Source of the DNA: Heterohyrax brucei
Taxonomy: Eukaryota > Chordata > Mammalia > Hyracoidea > Procaviidae
Assembly (NCBI GenBank): GCA_028571685.1
Contig: CM053146.1
Coordinates: forward strand, 69,190,931 to 69,254,930
Length of the DNA stretch: 64,000 bases
Reading direction: 5' to 3'
The position numbers and the translations under genes were made by a program. The notes beneath the pieces were generated by a model that made no database searches, was not told where the DNA came from, and was given only the letters and a program-made list of their open reading frames with translations. This document shows positions 24,894 to 35,364 of this stretch, one piece after another (the first letter of the stretch is position 1; the number at the start of each line of letters is the position of its first letter).

Positions 24894-25445
24894 TCTGACA
24901 ATTACGTCTGTGAACTTAGTTGTTCTAAGTGCAACATACTTCATTGCTGAATGTCACTACAGTGACCTTCAAAGTACCTCCCTTGGGAAGCTAAGCACCA
25001 ATGCCAGTGCCTAGTTCACCCTTGAAAGCAATTTTGGAACTCTTTTTGGAATGGCCATTACACATGGAGGCACAGTGGCAAGTTCACGAACTTAACTGTA
25101 AACTTGTCCGTGAGGGAGTTTTTAGCCAGCAAACAAATAACTGTATCGGGACACCCTCCCTACTTACCTGATCTGGGCCCTAAAGACTTTTTTTTCTTAC
25201 CTGAAAGTAAAGAAAATATTCAAAGAAGACATTTCGGTGGCATTCAGGACATCAAGGGTAACACAATGACAAGTCTGATGGCTGTTCCAGAGAAAGAGTT
25301 TCAAAATTTCTTTGAAGGGTGGACTAGGCACCAGCATTGGTGTGTAGCTTCTCAAGGGGAGTACTTCGAAAGTGACCATAGTGATATTGAGCAGTGAGGT
25401 ATGTAACATTTTTTCTAGGATGAGTTCGCGAACTTAACTGGCAGT
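24894..25445 (+). mobile_element. Palindromic mariner-derived element, copy 1
   Basis: About 552 bp. The long arm (about 25063-25445, +) encodes the C-terminal part of a mariner-type transposase: HPPYLPDLGPKDFFF (the segment holding the third catalytic Asp of the DDD triad), then RHFGGIQDIK, FEGWTRHQHW and ending near GEYFESD. The short arm (24894-25058) is the same 3' coding end and terminus in reverse orientation. Ends: 'tctgacaattacgtctgtga' on the left, 'gcgaacttaactggcagt' on the right. The internal junction 'ggccattacacatggaggca' matches copy 2 at 33.4-33.95 kb. It interrupts the RTE between 'tcttgcttggtctgca' and 'tggtgtgtacaggttcc'. Catalytically dead, since the N-terminal DNA-binding domain and first catalytic residues are absent. 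Confidence 0.85.
25104..25397 (+). pseudogene. Mariner-type transposase C-terminal fragment
   Basis: A 97-codon open frame covering only the last third of a Tc1/mariner-family transposase. Recognisable are REFLASKQI, HPPYLPDLGPKDFFF and GWTRHQHWCVASQGEYFESD. A full mariner transposase is around 340-350 residues, so this is a truncated relic on the long arm of the palindromic element. Confidence 0.8.
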
Positions 25446-27164
25446 CCTGGTGTGTACAGGTTCCTCATAAGCACAATTAAGAGTTCTGGAATTCCTATTC
25501 ATTAAAACTTTACCTATAATTTGTTATGAGTCACACAGTCTAATGCCTTTGCATAGTTAATAAAACAAAGGTAAGCATTTTTCTGGTGTTCTCTGTTTTC
25601 AGCCAAGATCTGTCTTACACCAGCAGTAAAATTCTTTGTTCTACATTCTCTGCTGAATCTAGCTTAGATTTCTGGCAGTTTCCTGTTAATGTACTGCTTT
25701 AACAACTTTTGAATGGTCTTTAGTAAAAAGTTACATGTGTGTGATATTAATATTGTCCAATAGTTGCCTCATTTGGTTGGATCACCTTTCTTTGGAATGC
25801 TTAGAAATACGTATCTCTTTCAGTCAGTTAGCTAGGTAGCTGCCTTCCAAATTCCTTGGCACAGACAAATGAGCACTACCAGTGCTACATCTGTTTGATT
25901 AAACATCTGGATTGGTAATCCATCAAATCCTGGAACCTAGCTATTTGCCACTGCCTTCATTGCAGCTTGGACTTCTTCCTTCAGGACTCTTGTTTTTGAT
26001 CATAGGCTGCCCGCTGAAGTGGTGGAATTTAGACCAACCCTTTGGTATAGTGATACTGTGTATTCCTTGTATCTTCTTTTTATGCTTCATGTGTCATTTA
26101 ATCCTTCAGTGTTGCAACTCAAGGCAACTGTCAGTAACACATTGTGGACAAGTGTCAGCTGAACTTCCAGATTAGGATTAAGATGAAGGATTTGATGGCC
26201 TACTTCTGAAATAAATTAGCCAGTGAAAAGTTTATACACTGAAGAGAAACACAGTGCAATAGACTGCTAGAAGATTTGAAGTCACTCAAAAGAAGTACTG
26301 CCTCCTCAAGGTAGACTCAAGCTTAATGACATGGATAGAGTCCAGCTTTCAAGACCTTCATTTGCTGATGCAGCATGACTCAAAACAAAAAGAAAGCGCT
26401 GTAAGCACCCAATAATAGAACATGAAGTGTCAAAATCTGAATCTAATTGGAAACCATCAAAAAATGAAATGGAACTCATGAATATCCTAGGCATTAGTGG
26501 GCTGATATTGGTCATGCTGAATTAGACAAGCATGTGTTTTGCTATTTCACGAATGACAAATTGAAGGAATGGCATCAGATTATTATGAAAAAGAATGTTT
26601 CAGATCAGTCCTGAAGCACAACACTGTCAGTGATAGGATAATATCCATACACCTACAAGGTAGACCAGTTAATAGGACTACTATTCAAATTTACACATCA
26701 ACCACTAAAGCCAAAGATGAAGAAACTGAAGATCTTTTTACCAACTTCTGCAGTCTGAAATTGGTCAAGTATGCAATCAAGATGTTTTGATAATTACAGG
26801 TGATCAGAATGCAAAAGTTGGAAACAAAAAATTGTTGTTGTTAGGTTCCATTCACTTGATTCCCACTCATAGTGATCAAACCTTTTCACAAAACATTTTC
26901 AATCTGTATGCTGGGCAAATAATAAGGGGAGCTGGACTATATGAAGAAGAATGAGGTGTCAGGATTGGAGGACGATTCATTAAAAACCTGCATTACTCAG
27001 ATGATGCACCTTGCTTCTAGAAGCAAAGAAGATCCGAAACACTTACTATGAACATCAAAGACCAGAGCCTTCAGTATGTACTGTACCTCAACATCAAGAA
27101 AACAAAAATCTTCACAATTGGACCAATAAGCAAAATCATGATAAATGGAGAAAGGATTGAGGTT

Positions 27165-27212
27165 GTCAAGCCCAACCCAGTCCACTGCTATTGAGTTGTC
27201 AATGCCCATGGA
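27165..27212 (-). mobile_element. Short AfroSINE-tail-like scrap inside the RTE
   Basis: 'gcccaacccagtccactgct' plus 'attgagttgtc' resembles the reverse complement of the AfroSINE tail and replaces about 27 bp of expected RTE sequence between 'ggttgtcaag' and 'aatgcccatggaagcagcag'. Confidence 0.45.
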
Positions 27213-27660
27213 AGCAGCAGACAAGAAATCAAAAGACACACTGCGTTGGAAAAATTTGCTACAAAGGACCTCATTAAAGTACTGAAAAGTAATGACACCA
27301 CCTTGAAGACTAAAGTGAGCCTGACCCAAGCCACAATATTTTCAATTGCATCTTATGCTTGCAAAAGCTGGACATGAATAAAGAAGATGGAAGAACTGAC
27401 ACCTGTGAATTGTGGTGTTAGAAAAGAATACTGAATGTATCATGCACTGCCCAAAGAACAAACGGATCTGTTCCGGAAGAAGTACAGCCATAGAGTCCCT
27501 TGAAAGCAAAGACAGTGAAACTTCATCTCACATATTTTGGTCACATTGTCAGGAAGGATTAATCCCTGGAGAAGAACATCATGCTTGGTAGAGTGGAGGG
27601 TCAGTAAAAGGAGGAAAGGCTTCTACAAGATGGAGTGACACTGTGGCTGCAGTGATGGGC

Positions 27661-28017
27661 TTAAGCATAGAAATGATTGTGTGCATGGCACAGAACCAAG
27701 CAGTGTTTCCTGACTTTAAACCATGCAGCATCCTCTTGTTCTGCTTGCACAATTGCCTCTTGATCCATATACAGATTCCTCATGAGTACAATTAAGTTTT
27801 CTGGAACTCCCATTCTCTGCAATGTTATCCATAATTCATTATAACCCACACAGTCAAGTGTCTTTGCATAGTCAATGAAACACAGGTAAACATCTTTAGG
27901 GCATTCCCTGCTTTCAACCAAGATCCATCTGACATCAGCAAAGATATCTGTGGTTCCATGTCCTCTTCTGAATCCGTCTTGGATTTCTAGTAGTTTCCTG
28001 GCAATATACTGTTGCAA
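27661..28017 (-). pseudogene. RTE reverse-transcriptase domain fragment
   Basis: A 118-codon open frame on the minus strand. It contains the RTE/BovB RT signatures DGFRRGHGTTD, CFIDYAKTLDCVGYNELW and MGVPENLIVLMRNLYMDQEA, corresponding to RT motifs around the first catalytic Asp (FIDYAKTLD) up to GVRQG (here lost: the sequence leaves the RTE frame after WFKVRK). Fragment of the element at 26832-28150. Confidence 0.85.
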
Positions 28018-28935
28018 TCACTTTTGAATGATTTTGAGCAAAATTTTACTTGCACATGATATTGTTCAATAATGTCTTGATTTGGTTGGATAACCTTTCC
28101 TGGAAAAATGCATAAATATGGATCCCTTCTAGTGTGTTGGCCAAGTAGCTATCCTCCAAAGAAGAGTTGGTAGTTGGAAAATAAGACTGGTGACACAAAT
28201 GACTCCAGAATTCACATGACAGAATTTTGTAAGACCGATGACTTCTTTATAGCAAATACCCATTTTTAACAACATAAATGGTCATTATATATGTGAACCT
28301 CATCAGATGGAATACATAGGAATCGTCAATGAGAAGCTTGATGTCATAAGTCAGAACAAGACCATGGGCCAAATGTGGAACAGTCCATCATATGGATTGT
28401 TCATACTCAAGTTGAAGCTGAAGCAAATCAGAACAAGTCCACAAGAGTCAAAGTAAGACCTTGAGTATATCTCACCAGAATTTAGACACCATCTCAGTCA
28501 CAGATTTGACACATCAAACAGTAATGAACAAAGACCAGGCAAGTTGCCAGTATCAAGGATAGATATCATACATTAAGAAAGCAAGAGGTCATCAAAAAGA
28601 AAACAGAGATAGAAAAGACCAAAACAGATGTCAGCAGAAACTCTGAAACTTACTCTTGAGTGTGAGTAGCTAAAGCGAATGGAAGAATTGATGAAGTAAA
28701 ATAGCTGAACAAAAGATTTCAAAGGACAGTTTTGAGAATACAAAGGGAAGTACTGAAATGTGCAAACTTCAGGTGAAGAAAAAACAAAAAGGAAGAACAC
28801 GGTTGGGATTTCTAAAGCTGAAAGTATAACTGTAGAAAACATAAATCAAAAACCTAAATAATAGATGCAAGACATTTTTTTTTTCCCAGATGACTTGTTG
28901 CTCCAATGAATGAAGAGTAAAACAAACAAAAAACA

Positions 28936-29088
28936 AAAAACCTTCGTTGCTGTTAAGTCAATTTTGACTTACAGAGAGCATACAGGACAGAGTGAAACTT
29001 TCCCATAGTTTCCAATGAGAGCCTGGTGTGCATGAACTGCCCACCTTTTGGCTAGCAGCTGTAGCTCTTAACTACCACATCACTAGTT
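28936..29088 (-). mobile_element. AfroSINE copy
   Basis: Antisense: A-rich start, 'ttcgttgctgttaagtcaat', 'tttcccatagtttccaatga', 'ttttggctagcagctgtagc', 'cttaactaccacatcactag'. Confidence 0.82.
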
Positions 29089-29943
29089 TAAATAAGTTAG
29101 AATTTGGTTCTGCCATCAACTCAGTACTACTTCATAAATTTGATGGATCCAGAGAGACATTACACTGGACCACATAAAAGAGCTCACACTCAATCCTACT
29201 TGAAAATAAATCACTCAAAATGTTCCCATTTTACTTTCTCCTCTTTTACTCCTTACCTCAAAAAATAACTGCGTAAACTGGTTATAGCTCATCAAGTGTC
29301 TTAAGATGCCCAACTTATGTCACAAATGACCTTTCAGTTATCATAGACTCCACCCATCAACTGGAACTCATATTATCATATATGATGCTTTCCAAATGTT
29401 CAAGTGCCATAATGAATCTGTGAATTGGATATTCCCAACAATGATGTAGCCTTTTCCATGCTAAATTCCTGAAACCATTATTAGAGTCTCAGTCCAACTT
29501 TTGTGTTCTTCATTGCTCAACAATATATCCTAACCCATTATATTCCTCTGTCCCACCTTCTCTGTCATTTTGATATATTTTTCTCCCTATCCATGCCATG
29601 TCATTATCCAGAAGACAATCTATATATTCATTTTTTCTTTGTATCTTCAGTTAACATGCCAGTTTTATGAATAACAAAACCAAATCTGTCTTTCTTCTTA
29701 TTGCCTCCTCAATATCTAAGCTTATGCCTGGCACAGCAGTAATATTCATTGTGTTCATTCAATAACCTAATGAGTAACTATCAAAAAAGCACAGCTGCAG
29801 TGTCTAACCAGCTTTAGCTTCACAAGGGGGAAGAAGAAACAAGATCAACAGCCTATGGCTAATTTCTGTAAGGCAGAGGTCAAATTCTTCTCCTTTCTCT
29901 ACAATCTTGACCAATTCTAATACCAGCTGTTATCTCCATAAAG
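29089..29943. other. Unassigned noncoding sequence
   Basis: Pyrimidine-rich in part (29.5-29.75 kb; possibly an old LINE fragment). No gene recognised. Confidence 0.4.
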
Positions 29944-30108
29944 CCAAAAAAAAAAAAAAAAAAAAACCACTGCCATTGAGTTGACTCCAACTTATACAGT
30001 ACAACTGAACTGCTCCACAGAGTTTCCAAAGAGCACCTGCTGGATTCAAACTACCAACCTTTTGGTTACCAGACGTGTCACTCAACCACTACATGACCAG
30101 GGTTTCCA
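29944..30108 (-). mobile_element. AfroSINE copy with A-tract
   Basis: An A run (about 29947-29966) precedes 'ccactgccattgagttgact', 'ccacagagtttccaaagagc' and 'ctcaaccactacatgaccag' to 'ggtttcc'. Confidence 0.87.
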
Positions 30109-30114
30109 TCACTC

Positions 30115-30665
30115 TCTAACTCTGCAGGTACGATATTTCACTGCAATGGCCACACAAAATTCACAGGTCATACTCACGATTATGAGGTTTATTAGGGCAG
30201 TAACAGGTTACAGTTTTGGCTCGGAAACACTCAAGATACAGTTCTTCCATCGGGACAGGCATTCCCAGTAGTATTCACAGGCATGGCTCTCCCTGGCCAT
30301 AGGCCTCTCCACAGAGGCATTCAGCGTTTTCTCTCAATTGACAGGGAAGCCCACCATGCCATCTCCTCCTGCCAGGTCTCTCCTGCCACTGTTCCTTACC
30401 ATCTTCAGGATTATTGCTTTCTCTCTCTCTGTTTATCTGTCTCTCTCTCTCCTATTTCCAGGAGCTTCACAGTGCAGAGATCCCAGGTTCAAAGGATAAA
30501 CTCTGCTCCTGCCTATTCTTTGGTGATGGTCAGATCCTCCTCTCTGTTCTGGAATTGGCTCTCTTTTAAAGCAAAACTGACCAATATCCTATTACACAGT
30601 CTTCCCAATTATCTAGGTGGAAGTGGAAAGACAATGGCTAGAAAGGCCATGGTTGTACCACAGTA
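30115..30665 (-). mobile_element. Possible solo LTR of an endogenous retrovirus-like element
   Basis: Read on the minus strand, a CCAAT motif (complement of 'gaattggctctcttttaaag', about 30551-30570) sits next to a TATA-like TTTAAAAG, and an AATAAA signal lies downstream (complement of 'tgaggtttattagggcag', about 30182). That order fits an LTR. No gag, pol or env sequence was seen. The boundaries and family are not established. Confidence 0.4.
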
Positions 30666-30884
30666 ATTCCTACCATAAGTACTCTTTAATATATATATTC
30701 CTCTCTAAATCCAAAAAAGTGCTTTGTATTGTATAAATTAAATTAGCATACTGCATGAACCAGCTAATTATACATCCAGACATTGGCACTATAAATTCCT
30801 GAAGTTTAAAATCATCTCAAAAGTATATTCACACCTGTAAACTGCTTTCTTATTTTAGATGACACACATGAAGAATGTATTTTT

Positions 30885-31275
30885 TTGTAATTTATTGTTT
30901 TTAGGTAAAAATTTACAGTGTACATTAGTTTTCTGTTAAAAAATTTTTGTGGACATTGGTTATAATCCCACAGCTTGTCACCACTCTCCCACTTTTCCTT
31001 TTCCCCCTGGGTTCTCTATGTCCACTTGTCCAGTTTCCTTGCCCCTGTCTGCCTTCTTGACTTTGCTTTTGGGCAAATTGTCACCCATTTGGTTCCATAT
31101 ACTTGATTAAACTAACAAACACATTCCTCACATGTATTATTGTTTGTTTTATAGTCCTGTCTAATCTTTAGCTGAAAGGCGAACTTCATCAGTTAGCAGG
31201 GTGTCCAGAAGCTATACAGCTTTACTATGCCACAAGTGCTAATAATTATCCCAATCTCTGTTATCCTGTCTTCAA
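30885..31275 (-). mobile_element. Older L1-type 3' UTR, antisense
   Basis: Reverse complement of the 3' UTR seen at 11.5-12.3 kb: 'tttttaggtaaaaatttaca', 'tgttttatagtcctgtctaa', 'ctttagctgaaaggcgaact', 'gggtgtccagaagctataca'. Interrupted or ended by the AfroSINE at 31279. Confidence 0.7.
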
Positions 31276-31278
31276 TCC

Positions 31279-31464
31279 TGGAAAAAAAAAAAAAAAAAAA
31301 AACCCTAAACCCAGTGCAATTGAGTTGATTCAGACTCACAGTGACCCTAGAGAACAGAGTACAGAATTGCTCCACAGAGTTTTCAAGGAGCAGCTGGTGG
31401 ATTCATACTGCTGACCTTTTAGTCAGCATATGTGGCACTTAACCACTATGCCACCAAGATTTCT
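31279..31464 (-). mobile_element. AfroSINE copy with A-tract
   Basis: A run of about 22 A, then 'acccagtgcaattgagttga', 'ccacagagttttcaaggagc', 'agctggtggattcatactgc', 'cttaaccactatgccaccaa'. Confidence 0.87.
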
Positions 31465-31540
31465 GTGATCATAACATCCATGAGGCCACTATTTGTACAA
31501 ATGACCTCTGTCTACCATATATTATGCCATAACAACATAA

Positions 31541-31590
31541 GTCAAGCCAGCCAAGTGCTGTCGAATCGTATCCGACTCATGGTAACATAA
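31541..31590 (-). mobile_element. AfroSINE tail fragment
   Basis: 'ccaagtgctgtcgaatcgta' plus 'tccgactcatggtaaca' matches the reverse complement of the SINE 3' tail; the rest is missing. Confidence 0.6.
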
Positions 31591-31799
31591 GAGAGATCTC
31601 CAACCTTTTGGAAATTGGGTTTGTGGGATCACAATAATCTAAAAGTGATATGTATGTACTCAGGTGGTATAGTCAGAGCTCAGGGTATATATCCAAGTAT
31701 GTCAAATTCATTCCAGTGGCCATGGGTAGGTTTGAAGAGTCTACAGCTGGAATATCTGGAGGAACTCTAATGCAAACAAGAATATATCTGGAAGATCTT

Positions 31800-34700
31800 C
31801 AACAACGAGTCAAAATTAATTAAACGGGGAAGAAAAGTTCTCTCTAACAAATGGTGCTGGACTTCCAGCGAAAATGGGAGCTTAGTCAGACTTAAACCAC
31901 CATCCCGATGTAGCAAAAGCATAAGAAACCAACTGAAATAGGTATAGATAACAATCCTGAAACCCTCAGCACACAATGAATGGATAAAGAACCAGGCCAA
32001 ACACTGATTGGAAGAAGAAAGTGCCTGAATACAACAAATGAGAAGAAACAGAATGGAGAAGCCCACTCAGGTGGCCCAGTACAGCACGACCATCTTGAGC
32101 CCAAAACACCAGCAATCCCAGGTGAAAAGCAAAGAAAACAACTTCACCAGGTTCCCAACAGGAAATACAGTAACTGCATATGCAAACCTAGAGGAAAATA
32201 GATACTGATTGCTAACTAAAGCCAATGGAAAGAGCCTAGGCATCCTCAACCAATGACCACAGATGCAGGACCCGGCTCCTCCCACCTTTCTGGTGATTAG
32301 TGGCACAAACCCTCCCATCCCTGAAGAACCTACTGCCAGGGATGTAGATATACTGCTCACTTTTCTACCCCCCATCCCTAACCACCAACCACTCACCCCT
32401 CCCCAAAATCTCAGAGTAGCAGGCCACTTCAGCATAGCCTCCACCACTCACACTGCCCATCCCATCTGCCAAGCTGAGCTTCCTAGCCCCACATGGTGAG
32501 AGGCAAAGGCAGAGCAGTCACACACATACTCATCTGATGATCACTCACCTGCACTCTTACTCAGCAAGCAGCAGCAACTGTGCACATGTACATGCAACCA
32601 CCCATGGCCCTTGCACTATCCAGTCAAACACTGGCACACATGCTAAACCACTGCTTCCTCTCTACTTCCATGATCCAGCAAGATGTAGCAGCATCATGGC
32701 CACATGCATACTCATCCACAGTTCTCTCTCCCGACCCCTCTGCCTGTTACTCACCCTTTCCGCCTGCAGTTGGTGAGGTGTGGCAAACACATTACAACAC
32801 TTGCACCAGCCCACCATGCATACCCCGTCTATCATGTGAGAGACAGCAGTAACACGAGCACTGGCACACCCACCTGTCCCATATACCCCCTCTAACAGGT
32901 GGCAGGCAGTGACTGCACTCCTGGTAGCCAGCCACACCAGCTGTCCCACTTATTAGGCAAGTGCCACTGCTTGCTGGTGTGCCACTGCACCAAAGACAGA
33001 CAGCAGCCAACACTTGCCCAACCCATTCTAGTTGTCCAGCAAGATGAGTGAACAAAGACCTGCACTCACATACCAACCAGTTATCCCACCCACCTGGAGA
33101 CAGGTTGCAAATGCTCCAGTGTGACTAGACTAGTGACCAAAGGAAGACTCTTGTTTCACCTTGCTGGATACATCAAAATGAAATACAATGGAAAATCAAG
33201 ATGCAGTAAATAAACATACAATTAACACATAAATATAGTAACATCTTAATGCTCAAAAACAACAGACAATATCACATCACCTAAAGAAGCAGGTCAAGAT
33301 GGCTTCAGCAAATGACCCCAATGAAGAACCAAGAAAACTCCCTGAGAAAGAAAATGGTTATAGTACTACCTGATAAGGAATTCAAAAGATTTATGAGACT
33401 GCCAGTTAAGTTCGCTAACTCACCCTAGAAAAAGCGACACACATCTCATTGCTGTATATCACTGTAGCCATCTTGGAAGTACCTCTCTCTTGGGAAGCTA
33501 TGCACCAATGCCAGCACCTAGTCCACCCTTCAAAGCAATTTTGGAGCTCTTTTTCTGGAATGGCCATCAGAGATGTCATCATATTATGCTTGATGTCCTG
33601 CATGTCATCAAAATGTCTTCCTTTCAATATTTCTTTTATCTTCAGGTAAGAAAAACGTCACTGTGGGCCAGATCAGGTGAATGGGGAGGATGTTCCAACA
33701 CAGTTATTTGTTTACACGATAAAAGCCTCCTCACAGACAAGTACACAATTAAGTTCATGAATATACCACTGTGCCACCATGTACAATGGCCTTCCCAGAA
33801 AGAGTTGAAAACTGCTTCAAAGGTTGGACGTGGTACTGGCATTAGTGCATAGCTTCCCAAGGTGAGTACTTCAAAGGTGACTGTAGTGACATTCAGCAAT
33901 GACGTATTTAGTACTTAGAACAAATAAGTTTGTGGACTTAATTGTTAGATTTTGTATATATAGGGCACTCCAAGAAATCAAGAGTGATATCAAGGAAAAA
34001 GACACAAAATCAAGGAAAACACAATGAAATTCTAGAATAATTCAAGAAAATATTACAAGAACAAAATCACAAATGGGCAGAAACCATCCAAAAACAGCAA
34101 CTAGAAATTCAGAATATTAACACTAAAATTTCAGAAATAGATAAGAATGACAGAGGAGAAGAATCCAATCAACAGAAGACAGAACCAGCAAAATAGAAGA
34201 CAAATCCCTTAACAACAGTTTGTTAGAGGAAAAATCATAAATAGGAACAAAGAAAAACGAAGAAAGCCAAGAGTTATTTGTAGCACTATCAAGAAGAATA
34301 ATTTACACATAATGAGAATTCCAAAATAGAAAGAAGCAAAAACAAAGAAAATTTCCAAACATAAAGACTCAGGAAACATAAAGTTAACAACAACAAAAAA
34401 GAAACCAACATAGAAAAGTATGTAGAACAAGAAATTGTTGGCACCATAAAAAAAAAAGCACAGGAAAATGACAGCAGTGAATTCAAACCTATCAATAATT
34501 ACACTGGATAAAAACAGATTAAATACACCAATCAAGGGATAGAGTGGCAGAAGACTACGAAAACATTATGCACACCTTAGACAAAAAGATGAAAATTAGC
34601 TTAAAATCAAGAATGTAAAAATATATACCCAACAAACAGCAACCAAGAAAGAGAAGCAGAAATATTAACCTCTAATAAAATAGACTAAGGCAAAAGCCAT

Positions 34701-35350
34701 CATACGAGATAACAAATGGCATTAGGTACCGATTAAAGGTCAATCCAAGAAGAGGACATAAATATAATCAATATCTTCTCATGCAGTGAAAGAGTTCCAA
34801 AATACACAAGACAAATTTTAATAGAACTGAAAAGAAAAATAGACAATTCCACAATAGTAGCAGATGTTCAACATACTTCTTTTGATGAAGGACAGAACAA
34901 CTAGAAAGAAATCCAACAAGGAAACAGAAGATCCAAACATGACATCACAGACATACACAGAACACTACACTCAACAACACAATGCACATTCTTTTCTAGC
35001 AAACATGCAAAGTTGTAAAAAGTCCTTAGTCATAAGCAAACTTCTTGGGGGACTGGATCATTGGGCTTGAGGGCTTAGGACCATAGTCCCAGGGGACATA
35101 CATCTAGGTCAACTGTCATAGCATAGTTGATAAAGACAATGTTCTGTGTTCTGCTCCAGTGAGCACTGACAGGCCTGTAAAAGCTTTCAAGTGTCCACCT
35201 AAGACACAACTAGTTGTCTCTTCCCACCTGGTGCAAAGAATGAAGAAAAGCAAAGACTCAAGGAAACAGTTAGTTCAAAGGACTAATGGACCACATGAAT
35301 CACAACCTCTACTAGCCCGAAACCAGGATAACTAGATGGTGCCTTGTTAC
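31800..35350 (+). mobile_element. HAL1/L1-type LINE, sense, interrupted by a palindromic mariner
   Basis: Order on the plus strand: a CA- and C-rich 5' region (about 31800-33160), an A-rich ORF1-like region (about 33180-34500, interrupted by the mariner at 33398-33948), an A-rich middle (34500-35030, 'aattacactggataaaaaca', 'agacaattccacaatagtag'), then the older L1-type 3' UTR (35030-35350, 'atctaggtcaactgtcatag'). No RT domain is visible, which suits HAL1 (half-L1) elements. The middle resembles the fragment at 47.15-47.64 kb. The 3' UTR is cut off where the next element begins. Family assignment is by memory. Confidence 0.6.
33398..33948 (-). mobile_element. Palindromic mariner-derived element, copy 2
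   Basis: About 551 bp, in the opposite orientation to copy 1. The long arm (33398 to about 33775, minus) encodes the transposase C-terminal part: HPPHSPDLAHSD, KGRHFDDMQDI, FEGWTRCWHWCIASQE. The short arm (about 33783-33948, plus) repeats the same 3' end inverted ('ttggacgtggtactggcatt', 'gtgactgtagtgacattcag'). Ends: 'actgccagttaagttcgcta' and 'gtggacttaattgttaga'. The reverse complement of the junction at about 33765-33790 matches copy 1 ('catggtggcacagtgg' against 'catggaggcacagtgg'). It interrupts the HAL1-like ORF1 region. Confidence 0.85.
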
Positions 35351-35364
35351 CCCTACTCATGGGT

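Larger units (their letters stand above)
23885..26090 (-). mobile_element. RTE LINE, RT domain and 3' end (minus strand), sense part of a twin-primed insertion
   Basis: Read on the minus strand it runs from the region before RT to the 3' tail; the tail is at 23885 ('gttgttgttaaaacactatc'). The RT catalytic motif YADD is encoded in the reverse complement of 'gctgagtcatctgcatatct' (about 24620-24639). 25446-26090 encodes, antisense, the segment before RT. It is interrupted by the mariner at 24894-25445 and contains a short foreign-orientation RTE scrap near 24708-24770 ('tgccaaaagaacaaacagat'). Many frameshifts; inactive. Confidence 0.85.
26832..28150 (-). mobile_element. Second RTE insertion (minus) with an internal 0.83-kb inversion
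   Basis: 26832-26880 is an antisense RTE 3' tail ('ttgttgttgttaggttccat', 'gattcccactcatagtgatc'). 27709-28150 is antisense RT domain (minus-strand protein DGFRRGHGTTDIFADVRWIL, CFIDYAKTLDCVGYNELW). Between them, 26881-27708 is RTE in plus orientation, running from after the RT start (LRYADD-equivalent 'cattactcagatgatgcacc') to the 'aagcagtgtt' before the tail. That plus segment is the piece missing from the minus element, so an in-place inversion is the simplest reading. Confidence 0.75.
26100..28860 (+). mobile_element. RTE LINE 5' half (inverted part of the twin-primed insertion), interrupted by a second RTE
   Basis: Plus-strand RTE 5' region and endonuclease: 26100-26831, with 'attcaaatttacacatcaac' encoding IQIYTSTTKAKDEETEDLF and 'attacaggtgatcagaatgc' encoding ITGDQNAKVGN (endonuclease active-site region; NAKV is the conserved block). 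It resumes at 28151-28860 with the segment after the endonuclease ('gacttctttatagcaaatac', 'ttgaagctgaagcaaatcag'). The 3' limit of this half lies just before the sequence where the minus-strand RTE at 23885-26090 begins, so the two are complementary halves of one element in opposite orientation. Confidence 0.8.

Noticed and set aside
30115..30665. 127-codon frame in the 30.3-kb region as a gene
   Set aside because: It lies in a candidate antisense LTR and is serine/leucine-rich from a pyrimidine-rich tract; no protein family recognised.
32067..33076. Several overlapping open frames on both strands, suggesting a compact gene cluster
   Set aside because: They overlap on both strands in a C/CA-rich LINE 5' region; no domain was recognisable and the openings are explained by composition.
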